Source of the DNA: Apteryx mantelli
Taxonomy: Eukaryota; Chordata; Aves; Apterygiformes; Apterygidae
Direction of reading: 5' to 3'
NCBI RefSeq assembly: GCF_036417845.1
Contig: NC_089978.1
Span: 128,618,183 to 128,682,182, forward strand
DNA: 64,000 nt
Each line of letters starts with the position of its first letter. The first letter of the stretch is position 1. Both the position numbers and the translations under genes were made by a program. Under the pieces are notes generated by a model. The model was given only the letters and a program-made list of their open reading frames with translations, had not been told where the DNA came from and ran no database searches. Positions 37,600 to 49,160 of this stretch are shown in pieces.

Positions 37600-37840
37600 G
37601 GCCGGCGCTGTTTTCAGGGTGCACTGAGGGGCAGCGAAACCCAACAAGTTCGGCTCTAGCGCGCAGCCCCTCTCCTGGTCGCCCTGGAAGAAGGGAGGGG
37701 TGTCCCCAGAGGCGCGGAGCCGGGGCGGCGGCGGGGCAATGCCACCCCCACAAGTGCAGCGGGGATATTTCGGGGCGGCGGGCCGGGCAGCCCCAGGGCA
37801 AGCCGCACTCCCTCCCTCCCCGCAGGTGGAAAATGCGGGC
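37600..37840. promoter_or_regulatory. Second small CpG-rich island in intron 1
   Basis: CpG-dense sequence includes 'ctagcgcgcag', 'gaggcgcggagccggggcgg' and 'ttcggggcggcgggccgggc'. It sits 6 kb before exon 2 and beside the conserved-looking block. It could be an alternative BOC promoter or an enhancer. I see no outstanding donor immediately downstream that would define an alternative first exon. Confidence 0.4.
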
Positions 37841-38024
37841 GGTGGGTCTGCAGGGATACGAGCGAAAGGCAGGCAGGCGAGGGGAATGCTTTGCAGCCTG
37901 TTGCTGAATCGGAGCTTGCACAGCCAGTCCCTCCCCACGATACCACGGGCTGCTGTAATGCCCAGGGCGGTAGCTTCACCTTAAGGGAAGACAGAAGAAA
38001 GTGTGTGGGGGGTGGTTGTTTGTT

Positions 38025-38028
<4 letters not shown>

Positions 38029-38060
<32 letters not shown>
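38029..38060. repeat. (TG)16 microsatellite
   Basis: A pure TG dinucleotide run lies between T-rich flanks. The Thr/His and Cys/Val open frames across it are translations of the repeat. Confidence 0.95.
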
Positions 38061-38064
<4 letters not shown>

Positions 38065-40364
38065 GTTGTAGTCATTGCTGCTCTGGTTTGCATGGGTAGT
38101 TCTGTCAAGCAATGAGAAGTGTTTTGCTTGCAAGCTTACTTTGTTTTTGGAGAGGTGTTTATTACCACACAAATGCCCAGGATCCACTTTGAGATAATCT
38201 CTGGTTCTTTTTTAGGGTTACCCAGTGCCCAAGTGTGATTTGTAGTTTACAGGGCAAACCTGCTCTTTGGTACAGTGGTGATGCCCTGCCAAGTTTTGCT
38301 CCAGGCATTTTATTCCTCCCAACCTTAAGCATGGATTTATCCTGAGATTTCTCTGTTGTGGCTTCTCTGTGGGGTCGCTGAGCTCACAAGTGGCCAAGAA
38401 TCATCATGCCCTTCTGCCTGGACCTTTTTGGCTTATTCTTAAAAAAGCTTTATTTGGCCTAATCACTTAAAAAAAACAAAAAAAAAAAGTTGGAAGGAAA
38501 CTCCTCACACCACGTTAATCAAGGGCCATGTTCACTGAGCTAAAGCGCTCCCTAGTCACGAGCTGTCAGTGTTAAGGAGGAAAACAGGCAAGCTTTTATC
38601 CCTGTTTGCATGTACAATGTGATACGTCCTTGACTTTAAATAGGGCAGTGCAATGTTGGATGCTGCCTCTCTCTGCCCCCTCCTGACACCGACCTGTTTC
38701 TGCTCAGGCTCCTGGCTCTCCCTAGGCAGCAAGGACGTCCTCATCCCCCTGCTTTCATGGGGGAGAGGGAGCGTCTGTCCTGCTCCAAACCCCTCATTTG
38801 CCAGACCCTGCCAGAAAGAGTGAATGTAACTAATGGTGTGAAATTCTGAAATTAAAATTTGGGGTGGTGGTGGGTTGAGGTTAACTTTAGCCTCTCATAT
38901 GTTACTGTTTGATGGGTTTTTGGAGTAGCAGTTTGCTTCTGCAGTTTCTAGATGCTGTCCGTGCCAAGGAGTCGTGCAGAGATGTTGCAGCTGACCTACT
39001 AGGCTGCATCACCTTGACAGTGTTTTTCAGCTTGAGGATGTGATTGTGTTGTGTTTTTTTTTTTTTTTTAAGGTCAGCTCAGCCCTGCAGCCTGTGATCC
39101 ACCTCGAATGCAACTAAAGTACTCTTTCGTGAGTCAGTCTGAGTACCCAAAAGCCAAGAAATGCTGGGGTATAAAATGGAAAAGGTGCCTCTCACCTGCA
39201 GGCTCTGCTGGACCACGGTTGTCCTGGCACCTGGCCCCACTGCGGCGTGGGGCGAGTGTGCAGGTGTCCCTCCGCTCATCCTAGTGCATGGCAATGCTTG
39301 GTGCTGCCCTTGCACTTTCCCTTCAAACTTCAGGGGATCTTGGTGCTTTCCCCTCCTGGCCTACCTTTGCTTTTCCCTGCTCCTGCTCTTGCCCTGCACC
39401 CTGCCTCCCTCCCTGCAGCACTGGGCTGTGCCACTGCCCCAGAGCAGGGACAGAGGCTGGTTTCTATTTGGGAGCCCTGTAAATCACAAGTGGCGTGGCA
39501 GTAACAAGGGCTGTATGGCTGGCCCTTGTTAAGCAGGAGGGGGCTTGGGGCTGTGGGCAGCATTTCCTTGGTTAAACCTTCAGTTTCTAATCAGCAAACA
39601 CCTCTCGTGATGCCTGTGTTTAATTCAGATTGCTTCTTGCTTTCCAGCTTTATCTCCCCCCTCTTAGACACACACACTCCTTTCTACCCTTTTCATACTT
39701 TCACCCCCTTTTTAAAAAAAAATTTTCTTGCTCCTCTCCCTTTGCAGCCCTCTCCATATCTTTAACACTGCATCCGGGCGCATACGTGGGCTTCGGTGTG
39801 TGGCGGGAAACTGAGCTGACAGATTTTACACCCACCATATCTGATGAAGCTCTCATTAATTTTGTTCTCCTAATGGCCTCTACTTTGATTTACTGGCCTG
39901 TCTGAAAGGGACTTAGAGCCTTCACTCCACTGACAGGAAATTGTTATTTTAACCTGACAGGAAAGAATTGAAAAAAAAACAAATAATTTTTTTCTTCCCC
40001 TGCTGAAGCTCTTCGGATGATCTTAACTCTTTCTTTTCCAGAATAGCACTTAAGTGTGAGCTGTTGAGACTCATAGTCTCAGTGGCAGGAGGAAAAAGGA
40101 CTGTCAGCAACCAGGGATATTTTTTTGAGGACCTGCCTTGAGGAGAAAAGGCAGCAGAGCAGGCTCCTGGTGCAGGGCAGCTGGCAGGCTCCCGGCACAG
40201 CACTTGCTCTGGGAGCATGGTTGGAGCGCCTGGGGCGCCCTCCGCTCTGCACCTCTGCCGCCTTTCCCACTGCCGTCAGCTCTGAGGCTGCTTACAGGGA
40301 CGCTGGGCAGATCAAAATCTGCTTGATTAATAAAGTTCCTTGCTTTGCACTACTTGCAGACTGC

Positions 40365-40525
40365 TTAAGGGCAACATTTTCAAAAGAGGTCAGTTCCCAT
40401 TTAGGCATCGAAATAAGTTGGTTGCCTATCAGAAGAGCTCAGCATGTCAAGAACTGAATGCTTTTGAAAATCTGGCTTCAATTGTGGAAGCTGAGAATTT
40501 CAAAATCTGGCCCTGGATCCTAACA
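40365..40525. repeat. Sauropsid 'ttttgaaaatctggc' repeat
   Basis: The words 'caacattttcaaaagaggtc', 'cccatttaggcatcgaaata', 'tgcttttgaaaatctggctt' and 'atttcaaaatctggccctgg' match a common reptile/bird element in which 'attttcaaaag' and 'ttttgaaaatctggcc' alternate with 'taggca' motifs. It is an old copy of a family I cannot name. Confidence 0.5.
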
Positions 40526-40815
40526 GTTCTTTTGGAATTGATGTTTTCATGCTAGCCATTTACTTTTTGTACTTCACTCAGCTGTGAAAGAAATGGCCAC
40601 ATGTCCCTATTTAGAGCTCATATTCTGCCTGGAGGTTTGGGGAGGTACCATGCACTTGTTGCAACACACCTTTTCTCCTCAGTCTGTGTTCATTACTGTT
40701 TAATCTGCCTAGTGCATTGGACAAATTTTTTGATCTCTTTTTTTTTTCCCACCTGGTGCCCTTCATCTTTTTACGGAGCTGGGGACAGCCAGTTTAGTCA
40801 CTGCATCGATGTGCC

Positions 40816-40824
40816 TGGGTGGTC
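40816..40824 (-). promoter_or_regulatory. Perfect GLI consensus nonamer
   Basis: TGGGTGGTC is the exact reverse complement of the GLI consensus GACCACCCA. BOC is a Hedgehog pathway component and is known to be down-regulated by the pathway. A perfect nonamer is expected about once in every two windows of this size by chance, so the site alone proves nothing. Confidence 0.25.
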
Positions 40825-43346
40825 CTAGCTCATGAAGGGTCCGTTACACATTTTTGCTCCTTTGCCCTCCTGGCCAGAGGTTCTGTGCTATGGAGGACTG
40901 CAGGGAGGTCTGGTTGGGAACTTTTTTGCCTATCCCCTCTCCCAGTATGGGTTCCAAGAAACGACTCTTTTCTCTGTCCAGCATTTTTCCATCCCTCTGC
41001 CAAACCCATCCAGATAGGGCAAATGAGTCAGCTTTACTCTGTAGCCTTCCAGCACTGGGAAGCAAGACTTAAATCCTATCCCCAAAAGATTCTTGTTCTA
41101 GTTTGGTGGAAGACTTTTTATCCCCCGGATACCTTTTGGTGTAAGGTGCAAACAAGGCTCAGATTTTAGGCCTAAACTAACCCAAAGTCTTTTCTAGATT
41201 AATGTAATTAGTGGTGCATTAGCGGTATTGATAGTGCATGTTCTGGCATGGATAGAGATCAAGCACTTTGCTGCTGTGGCTCTTTGCCAGAGATGGCTAC
41301 GGTGTAAGGTGGGCTGCTTTGGTAGTTGTCTTACATAGGGAAATGAACGTTAGTAACACAGATGCTCTCCAAGCTAATAGCTAAAGGATCTAGTCCTACT
41401 GTCTGTGTTCGTTGGTGGGGAAAACTCTTCAAAGGCAAATTGTTGAGACTTTCTTCCCTCATCTGGGGAGGAGAGTGATACAGGGAACAACGAGGAGCAT
41501 GAGAGGAAAATCACTTCTTATCACTTTGGTGCTGTGGTTACCAACAGAGGACTTCCACGTGTAACAGGGCTGTGGGCTGCAGTAGGCAGAATATAAGTTT
41601 GCATAATCTTTCTGGGTGTCTTCCTCGTATGCATCAGCTTGATGCCTGAAGGAAGGGAGCTCTGTCCGTGCTCCTGGCTACATCAAGCATGATTTAATTT
41701 ACCCTGCCTCTCAGCAAGACTTATTAGCTTGGGCTCACAGCCACACTAACCATGGCTACATAACTTCTGGGAAAGAGCTGGCTTGCATCTAACCCACTGG
41801 AAGGGCAAGCAGAGTGAGCTCACATAAGCCTTCAAAATACCATGTAAAGATGCTCTTTGTGGCATTTGCAAAGCTCCAGCTGCAGGTCAGTTTGTTTGGC
41901 ATCTCTTCCTTTTGAAATTCCAACTCAAAGGTGGCTTTTCTTTTTCCCAGCTCCTCTCAACTTGAAATGAATGTCTTCTACATGACTTGTCTCCCAAGCA
42001 ATGCTCTGGTCACAGAGGGGCAAGGGGCCAGCTTGTGACGCTGTCAAAAGGACTGCACAGTTTGCAGAGATGTACCCAAACTAGCTTTCTCAATTCCTGC
42101 TGTAGCCATGTAGAGCTCAGCACAGCCAGCCACAGACATTGCCCCGAGCGCTATGCTCTTGGACCTTTGCTGTCGCCAGTGCTCAGGTGGAGTCGTTTGA
42201 GAATAGCCAGTTAGATCTCCACAAGTGCTGTCATTCCTTGCTAATAGTAGGTCAGCCTTACCTTGAATGACTTGCCAAGCATCTCATGGGGAGTCTGTCG
42301 CAGTCCTTACTTCAGGAGTCCCTCTTTTAGAGGTTATGTCTGAAGAGATTTGTCTCCCCTTTCTGACTGAGATGGATATGGAAAGGACGTGCTCAAACCA
42401 GTGATGACTAGAGCAGTGACCATAGTGAAAGTAGGTAATACTGTTCTGCAGGATCCAGATGCTTTTGAGGATGGTGATTGCGATTAATGAGCTGACTCTG
42501 TATCTGCAAGGGGAGCAGGAAAAACAACTGCTGTTTGAGTTGGCTACTGTGGTGTTTGGTCTTTGGGCTCTTCCAGTGCCAATGCGGACATGCCATAGGA
42601 GCAATTCTGAAACACCTTTAGACTTGCAGGTCATCTTATTAGGACTGCTCCTAGAGGGAGCTGAGAATGCTGTTAGCTGTATTACGATTTCCATAGAGGG
42701 ATACCTCTTCTTGCTCTCAGCCCTTCACCCTTGGTTGAAGGTGAATCCCATCTGACATCAAAGGCATATTGGATGGTAACTTCTGGCTGTAGCCACTTAG
42801 ATTTTTAATCCCCCCTACCTGGCTTGTCTGGGTTAGGGTTCATTCATGACAGTCTCTCCAAAACAGCTGCTGTGCTGTGAAGAGCTTCACAGCAATCTGG
42901 GTTGTGACAGGTGGCCTTGGGCTTCAAGATTTTTGAAGATTATTGATGCTTTCGAATGTGAATCTAGTGGTTTGTCCAGACAGGGAAGTTCAATTCAAAA
43001 CAGGCTGTGCATTTCAGGCAGAACAGTTAATTTGAATTCTTTCATACATTGGATCTCTTTATCTAGAATAAAGGTAAAGTATATTAAGCCAAATTAGCTT
43101 AATCCACCTTTAGCCTAGGGCGTTGAATTTAAACAAATTTGGAATTGGTCATTCCTCTTCTCCTGAAAAGGTGTCCTCTACTTCGGAATAATTCCTTGTA
43201 GAGAAACTTTTAGATAACATAAGGAGTCTTGTCTGAACTGGAACATGGGTATGCTCAATAGTGACATGGTCAAAGTCTCAGGAACAGACTGTGAAAGTGT
43301 GGGATCAGCTCTGTTTCCTAGGCTAGGACTGTATTTGCATCTACTC

Positions 43347-43369
43347 TTTTTTTTTTTTTTTTTTTTTTT
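43347..43369. repeat. Poly-T run of 23 with nearby TG microsatellite
   Basis: An uninterrupted T23 lies about 430 bases before exon 2. A short imperfect TG run follows at about 43551-43572. It could be an A-tail remnant of a minus-strand retroposon, but no body is recognisable beside it. Confidence 0.85.
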
Positions 43370-43802
43370 GCATTTAAGCTAGAGTATATTCTGCAGACAC
43401 AACCAAGAAGTAGCAACAACACTGAGCAAATATCTCCAGGAGCATTTTGTTGGAAATGTTCGTGTTTTGCTCCTGAAAATTGCATGATATAGATTGCTGG
43501 CACAGTACAGGCACTCACTTTGCTGAATCTGAAATGGTGAAAGGGAGTATATGTGTGTGCGTGTGTGTGTGTATGCACGAACATGTAAATTTGTACTGAG
43601 AGCTGAGGATATGATGTTTTGGGAGACTAACAACCATGCTCAGGGAGAGGCCGGGGAGGGGAATTGCATGTATCAGCATCTGAAGCCTGCTCAGGCCAGA
43701 CTTGGTGAATCCCTGGGAGTTTGAGGGATATTGTTGAAGAAGCCAGGGGAAAGCAGAGGGAGTCTGAGGGTGTCATACCATCATCTCTCTTGTCATCCAC
43801 AG

Positions 43803-43879
43803 GAAGCTGCTGCCACACCTCCACTGCATCCTCTGAGGCAGCTTATGGGACCCTTCCCTGGGTGCCTCTGCTCCAGGAC
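43803..43879 (+). other. BOC: BOC exon 2, 5' UTR part, with short uORF
   Basis: The acceptor is 'tctcttgtcatccacag' ending at 43802. The 77-base leader has no stop in the frame of the main start. It contains one upstream ATG at 43845 in another frame. That reads 18 codons and ends at a TGA at 43899-43901, overlapping the coding start region. Its context is weak (C at -3, G at +4). Confidence 0.7.
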
Positions 43880-43976
43880 ATGCTGCATGGGATGGCAATG
43901 ACCCGCGGAAGGAAGAGACCAATGTCCCCCATCCCTTGCCTGATCCTCGCAGCTGCTAGCTGCTTTGCCAAACTGA
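43880..43976 (+). CDS. BOC: BOC coding exon 2: start codon and signal peptide (residues 1-32)
   Basis: The first in-frame ATG (43880) gives MLHG-MAMT..., which parallels the human BOC start MLRG-TMT, so it is preferred. ATGs at codons 5 (43892, strong context, G at -3 and +4) and 7 (43898) are alternatives. After a basic stretch (RGRKR) comes a hydrophobic core, SPIPCLILAAASCFA, typical of a signal peptide, with likely cleavage shortly after it near residues 29-32. The exon ends in CTGA followed by GTGAGT at 43977 (phase 1). The signal peptide sends the receptor to the secretory pathway. Exon 2 follows the long intron 1 and is 628 bases from exon 3. Confidence 0.9.
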
Positions 43977-44604
43977 GTGAGTTTCCTTTCTTGCTCATCT
44001 ATTCCATCTTGTTTTATGTTTTGCCTTGAGGCAAATAAAGGCTATTAAACTCGAGACAGCAGATCCCCCTTCTCTCTCAAAAGTTTTGGCTTCTCTCACT
44101 TCCCTAAGGAACATCTTGCAGTGTCCAGTCCCATTCTGGAGGTGGTGCAGTAAATCCTGCTGCCTCACTTCCTCTAGGGGCAGGGGGAAATCCCCACTAG
44201 CAAAATCCCTGCTTGGGCAGAGCCTCCCTGGCTCCGCTCACCCAGCGTCCTTACCCCGCTGCTCCCTTTGGGCTGGTTAGCATAGCCGTGCCTCAAGCAC
44301 AGGTTGATTTCTCTCTCCATTCCTTCCTTCCTCAGTAGCCTTGACCGAAGGTCTGAGTTCAAACACTCCCTGAGAGGAGAAGGGGTTACAGTTTGAGTTG
44401 GACATCTCAGCATGGTAGTGCCAAGGAGAAATGGAGCTGATGTGCATTTCCAAGCACTAGGGTGGGTGTGGGGGGCAAAGAGGACTGTGCAGCACAAGTA
44501 TAGGCAATGGGGAATGCAAAACATACCAGCACTAGAGTTTTTACCGTCTTGTTTTGCTGAGACTCAGGGAGCTTTCTTATTTCCTTTTCTTTCCCTCTGT
44601 GCAG
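43977..44604 (+). other. BOC: BOC intron 2 (628 bases)
   Basis: The intron starts with GTGAGTTTCC and ends with the pyrimidine-rich 'cttttctttccctctgtgcag'. No embedded feature is recognised. Confidence 0.85.
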
Positions 44605-44883
44605 GTGAGTCTCTGCAGGTCACTGTCCAGCCTGCCTCTATTGTCCAAAAGCTGGGGGGCTCAGTCAGCCTAGGGTGTGTGGTGGACCCCCCCAGGGTGA
44701 ACCTTACCTGGAGACTGAACGGGAAAGAGCTGATTGGATCGGACAACATGCTGGGTATCCACATTGAGCGAGGGAAACTCATCATCACATCTCTCAACAA
44801 CCACACCGTGGGGCGATACCAGTGCATTGCTCGTGTGCCTGAAGGAGTCATTGCCAGTGTTCCTGCAGTGGTAACGTTAGCTA
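44605..44883 (+). CDS. BOC: BOC coding exon 3: Ig domain 1 (residues 33-126)
   Basis: This 279-base phase 1-1 exon encodes a complete Ig domain. It has the B-strand Cys57 (VSLGC), core Trp68 (NLTW) and F-strand Cys106 (VGRYQC). It closely follows human BOC (QVTVQPAS...VQK, TWRLNGKEL, NNHTVGRYQC). N-glycosylation sequons are N65-L-T and N98-H-T. The acceptor at 44604 is required by frame; a second AG 14 bases later would break it. Unusually, the exon begins with GTGAGT, so the splice acceptor is directly followed by a donor consensus. The exon could be skipped in frame. The donor is GTGAGT at 44884. Confidence 0.95.
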
Positions 44884-46274
44884 GTGAGTAGTTTCAGTCT
44901 TTTGCCATCTCCCGTGTTGCTCGGGCTTCCACTCAGGCATCTTGAGAGGATCATCCAAGCTCACTCGTTCCTGCTGGTGCCAAGGGAGTGCTCCCTTGGC
45001 CTGGGCCATTTTATAGCATTTTCAACTGTAGACTGACTGTTGTGTTATGGTCTGGTCATGACCTAAGAAGTTCTTCTGCATGGCAGGCTACAGACCTGTC
45101 CTGCAGTGAATTTATACAAGCCCACAAAGAGCAGGAACAATGTCAGCTATGAATTTTGTGTGCATGCATTTGGTTCCCTGACTTCGTTGCCTCATCTAGT
45201 TGCTGAGTTCTTAACTGAGATTACCAAAAAAGGCAAGAGCAGAAGTTGGCAGGACACAGACACAGAGCAGCACAGTATCTAGAAGCACTTGTAATGTGAT
45301 TTTTTTCTTTAAGGGGCAGGATGCTGTATTTGCTACAACCACTGGGAATCCCAGTGATGCAAGCTCTCCTTTCCTGGAGGTTTGTCCTCTTCACATTAGG
45401 CTGCAATGGCGTGGTAGCAAGGAGCCACCTTGCTTCTGAGCCACAGCTCTGAGCATGGGACTTTGCTGCTATCTGTGAGTTTGTCCTCTTCACTGCTTCT
45501 CTCTCGTGTTGGCGACAGACCAAGGAGATGTGTGGGCATAGTGGGGAGTGTCTTAGCATGAAGAACTTCTCTTACAGGGGCCTGGTTTTGGCCAGATGTT
45601 ATGCTCAAATTGGAGAAAGTGCTGTATTTGGATGCATCTGAGAAAGGGCAACCCACGCCTGCTGGGAGAAGGGGAGGCACTGTATGAATGACCCTTCTTT
45701 GGCGGCAGAGAGTCTGATCATCTCCGAGACCTGTGCAGTTTCTGATGGAGCAAGTTCATGCGAAGGAGACTGCTACCCCCCCGGCATTGACAGCACTGTC
45801 TCCTGGCCCCCTCCTCTGGCTTGGGGAGGCCTCCATCTTCCTGGAAAGGGGGAGTTTGGGGCTAAGATTTAAGAAAGTGAAGGAGTGAAGATATTTGTGC
45901 AAAGCAGGGGCTGGCTTTGCTTTAAAGCCAAGAGCTATTGGCTTGTCACTGATACATTAATCAGAAGTGAAATGTTTAGGCCGGGCTGAGTAGGAGGAGG
46001 AGAGGGAAAGCGAGGGAGAGTCCCTGAGCTCCAATGCAGGGCAGGAGGGGGTTGTCACCCGGCTGAATCCATTGGGGAATTTGGCCTGAGCTCTGCACTG
46101 AGATTAAGTTTCGGAGAACACATTCCAGAGCAGAAAGGGGGCTGTGTGTGCTGGTGGCCTGATAGAGGGAAGGAGAGGAGGGAAGAGGTGGATGGGATTA
46201 CCAAGGGCATGGTTTGCATTTAGGAGAGCAGGGTGTGCTCCTCAGCCTGATCATTTCATTCTTAGACTGAAATT

Positions 46275-46289
46275 CCCCCCCCCCCCCCC
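46275..46289. repeat. Poly-C run of 15
   Basis: An uninterrupted C homopolymer lies in intron 3, followed by a short TACACATAC stretch. It is a typical assembly-error and slippage site. Confidence 0.9.
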
Positions 46290-48949
46290 ATACACATACT
46301 CTTCCCTGTCCCCCAGTTTTGTCTCCTAGGACCAAGCATTACTTTTTGGCCTATCTGTCTTCTCTGGTCTAGAGTCAGTGGCAGAGGGGAGCAGGAGGTC
46401 CTACCATGTCCCTCAGGACAGATCAAAGCTATAACCAAGTCCAGCACTGCCCTGGAGCAAGGCACTTTGTTGATTTAAGCCTGTCCTTTCTTCCAGTCCA
46501 CACGGTCCCGGGTAACATGAGATGAACAGTGGTGCTGAACAGGTCCGATTAGAACTGGCCTGCCCTGAGATTATTTGCACTTTTACGGACCTCAGCCCTC
46601 TCCAGGAGCCAAGTGTCTTCAGCCACTGAATTGCAACTGGGGCTGGGGGTGTAAATGAGGGGGACTTGGCCCTTGCTGCAGCGTCTGCCATGGCAAAGGC
46701 ACTACTGATAAGGGGAAGCCACAAGCACCCTTCAGTGGAGCTCACAAAACTGAGGCTGGAGGTTGGCTGAATGAGCAACTAATCCATCATGGAGCCTCCC
46801 CTGCTGCCCTGTGTGGATCCTCTGACTCTGTAGGGGAGCTGGGGATGGCGGCAGCTGTGTCCCACACAGATTTTGGCAGTCTTGGGCAATAGAGAGCCCC
46901 GGGTGGGGAAGGCTTGGCAGCTGATGAGTGGAGTAAGAAAGGGAAGCTCTGGAAAGACAGGGGACTGAAGGTGTAGGAGGAAAATGTCTCTTTGTGTGGC
47001 CAGAGGAAGGGGATCAAAGAACAGGTTTATGTTAGTGAGCTGGAAGCTGCTTTCTAAAATGGCTTTGCATAAGTCTAAAATAACAGAGTAGGCACTGATT
47101 TGTAGTGGGACTGAGTTTGAAAGCAGTGATAGCAGATGCGCCATGGGCTGTCACTCCAGCTCCAGACCCTGTCTGCAAGGGCCTTGCTTGGAGCTGGTTT
47201 GGTGAGACTGTCCTCTCAGGAGAAAGAGGGAAGCCCCTGGCAGGTAGGCATAGCAGTTGATCTTCCAGATCACCTTGGGGGCTGAAAAGGATGAAGAAAA
47301 ACCCTCTGAAAGTTTTAGCCCTATCCAAAAATGTCTTAGGTGGAGGGAGGGAAGTGACACTGGAGCATGAATGAGACAAGCAGGAGAAACAAAGTGTTTC
47401 CAAGGTGTTTTTTAGAAGAGGGCCAGGGTCACTAGAAAAGTTGTCTTGCTAGGTTTGGAGGGAGTAGTTAACATCCTGTGGCCAAATTTTAGGCTATTAT
47501 TTCCACTCTTTTTTTTCTCCTCCTCCTTTGGGGGAAACACCCTAGAGCACCCCAGACTGTGCACCATTCCTCGGTGGCCTCATGCTTTGCTGACAATCAG
47601 CAAGCAGATAATCATCTTTATCACGCTGACAGCTGTGGCCTTGGGACAGATACCTACTTCTCACATCTGTGGTACAGTGATGCCTATTGGCATTCCTGAG
47701 TCCATCTCTGCTCTCCTTGGCTTGGAGGGCTAGTCGAAACTAGCAGTTCATTCCTCGAGCAGAGATGAAATAGTTATTGTATAGCCGAGTGGTCAAGGGA
47801 GCAGGGATTTGCAGAAAGGGGAAGATTTCTTAAAGGAACAGCACTTCAATCATAACTTGAGCAATTCTGAGTCCGGTTAGGGCTAGCCGGGTGCCCTGTG
47901 ATGCCAAAACCCAACACTGGCAGCCTGTGGCACATCAGCGTGGCTGTCACTGCTGGTCGCTGCTGGCTGTGCTGTGTCGGGTAGGTGCTGCATTGCTCAG
48001 AGGCAGTCCTTTGGCCCTGCAGTGATGGGCTGGAGGCTGGGCCAGCTTGACTATACCGAGCAGGGGTAGCTGGTAGTCCTGATTTTTCTAAGCCTTCGTA
48101 TGGCTGGGAGGCACAAGGAAGAGAGGATTTTTCTCTGCCCGCTTCCGGGTGGCAAATTTGCTATCACATGAGAAGCTCTGCTCCAGCCCCTTTCCTGAGT
48201 GGAAGTGCTGTATGAAGAAAGTAGAGCTCCCATGAACCTTGGGGGAGCACATAAATTCATGAGGGATATGAATACGTTGATGTGGGCTGGTCCTGCACCG
48301 GTAAAAGACTTTGAATATCCAGAGTCCTGGTGGGACTAATGGGGCAGCTCAGCAGCTCTCAGCAAAAAAACCTCTGAAGTGCTTTGCTGCAGTGAAGTGG
48401 GCAGCCAGGAGTGGTTAAAGCCATGCAACTAGCAGCGCTGGGCTTGTGTGTTAAACATCAGTGCATTTCACACAACAGCAAGCCTGACCTGGATAGACAT
48501 GACGTTAATTCAGACAGGGAGGGAAGTAAAGGGCATCCAGCTGCTTTAGCACATGCCTGGGCTATCCCCTGCCGTCCTGGGGCCAAACAGCACGGACACG
48601 AGCTAGAGCTGTTCCCAGTGACTTTGGGTCAGACCTACACAGGCCAAGGCAACACTTGATGCCAACCGAAGGATCAGCTGCAATGCCCAGCGAGGAGTTT
48701 CCATGCTGGGTTTCCTGGTAGCCCCTGGGGCAAAGCCGGGCTTTCCCACTTGGGGCCAGCAAGCAGTGATCCCGTGCTGGGCTGTGCTCGGGATCACGCA
48801 GGAATTTGCAGCTGCTTTCGGCAGACAGCCCCCTTCGTTTTCTTCCTGCCGGGGCCTCTCTCCTGATGACTCCCCTGATGCATGTACCGGCAGCAGGGCA
48901 GGAGGGAGGATTTCAGCTGCACATTGGAAAAGCATTTGCTCTCCTGGCA

Positions 48950-49160
48950 AGCTTCCCGAGGGGCAGAGGTGAAGCAAGGAGAGGAGCGAGGAAAAACACA
49001 GGTGGTGTTTCCTGAGCCGGCCCGAGGAGGAGAGAGCCTGCGGAGATGTGGCGGCAGGGCTGCGAGGCGGCCTGGGGCCGGGGAAGTGAAATGGGAGTGA
49101 GGGGGAGATCCTGCCGTGGGGACCTGGTGAGACAGCGGGTCCGCCGGCTGTTTCCCAGAC
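48950..49160. other. GC-rich, CpG-enriched patch in intron 3
   Basis: This local GC-rich stretch contains words such as 'gagccggcccgaggagg', 'gtggcggcagggctgcgagg' and 'gcgggtccgccggctg'. It is too small and moderate to call a CpG-island promoter with confidence. Open frames on both strands here are compositional. Confidence 0.4.

Larger units (their letters stand above)
11703..43802 (+). other. BOC: BOC intron 1 (about 32 kb), assuming exon 1 at 11702
   Basis: This is the long first intron separating the CpG island from the signal-peptide exon. I found no embedded gene. The many short open frames lack homology and reflect low stop density. Content noted separately includes microsatellites, MIR-like SINEs, other old repeats, a 17-unit GCT repeat, a conserved-looking block flanked by purine tracts, and a second small CpG island. 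Stretches such as 18.95-20.5, 20.9-24.2, 25.4-32.2 and 41-43.3 kb show nothing I can name. They may hold enhancers that only a cross-species alignment would show. Confidence 0.6.

Noticed and set aside
44611..44618. Alternative exon 3 acceptor at CTCTGCAG
   Set aside because: Using it removes 14 bases and shifts the frame away from the Ig1 reading; the acceptor at 44604 keeps frame with exon 2.
45339..45357. Small palindrome CACTGGGA-A-TCCCAGTG
   Set aside because: Eight-base arms with a one-base centre are expected by chance in this length of DNA and no context supports a function.
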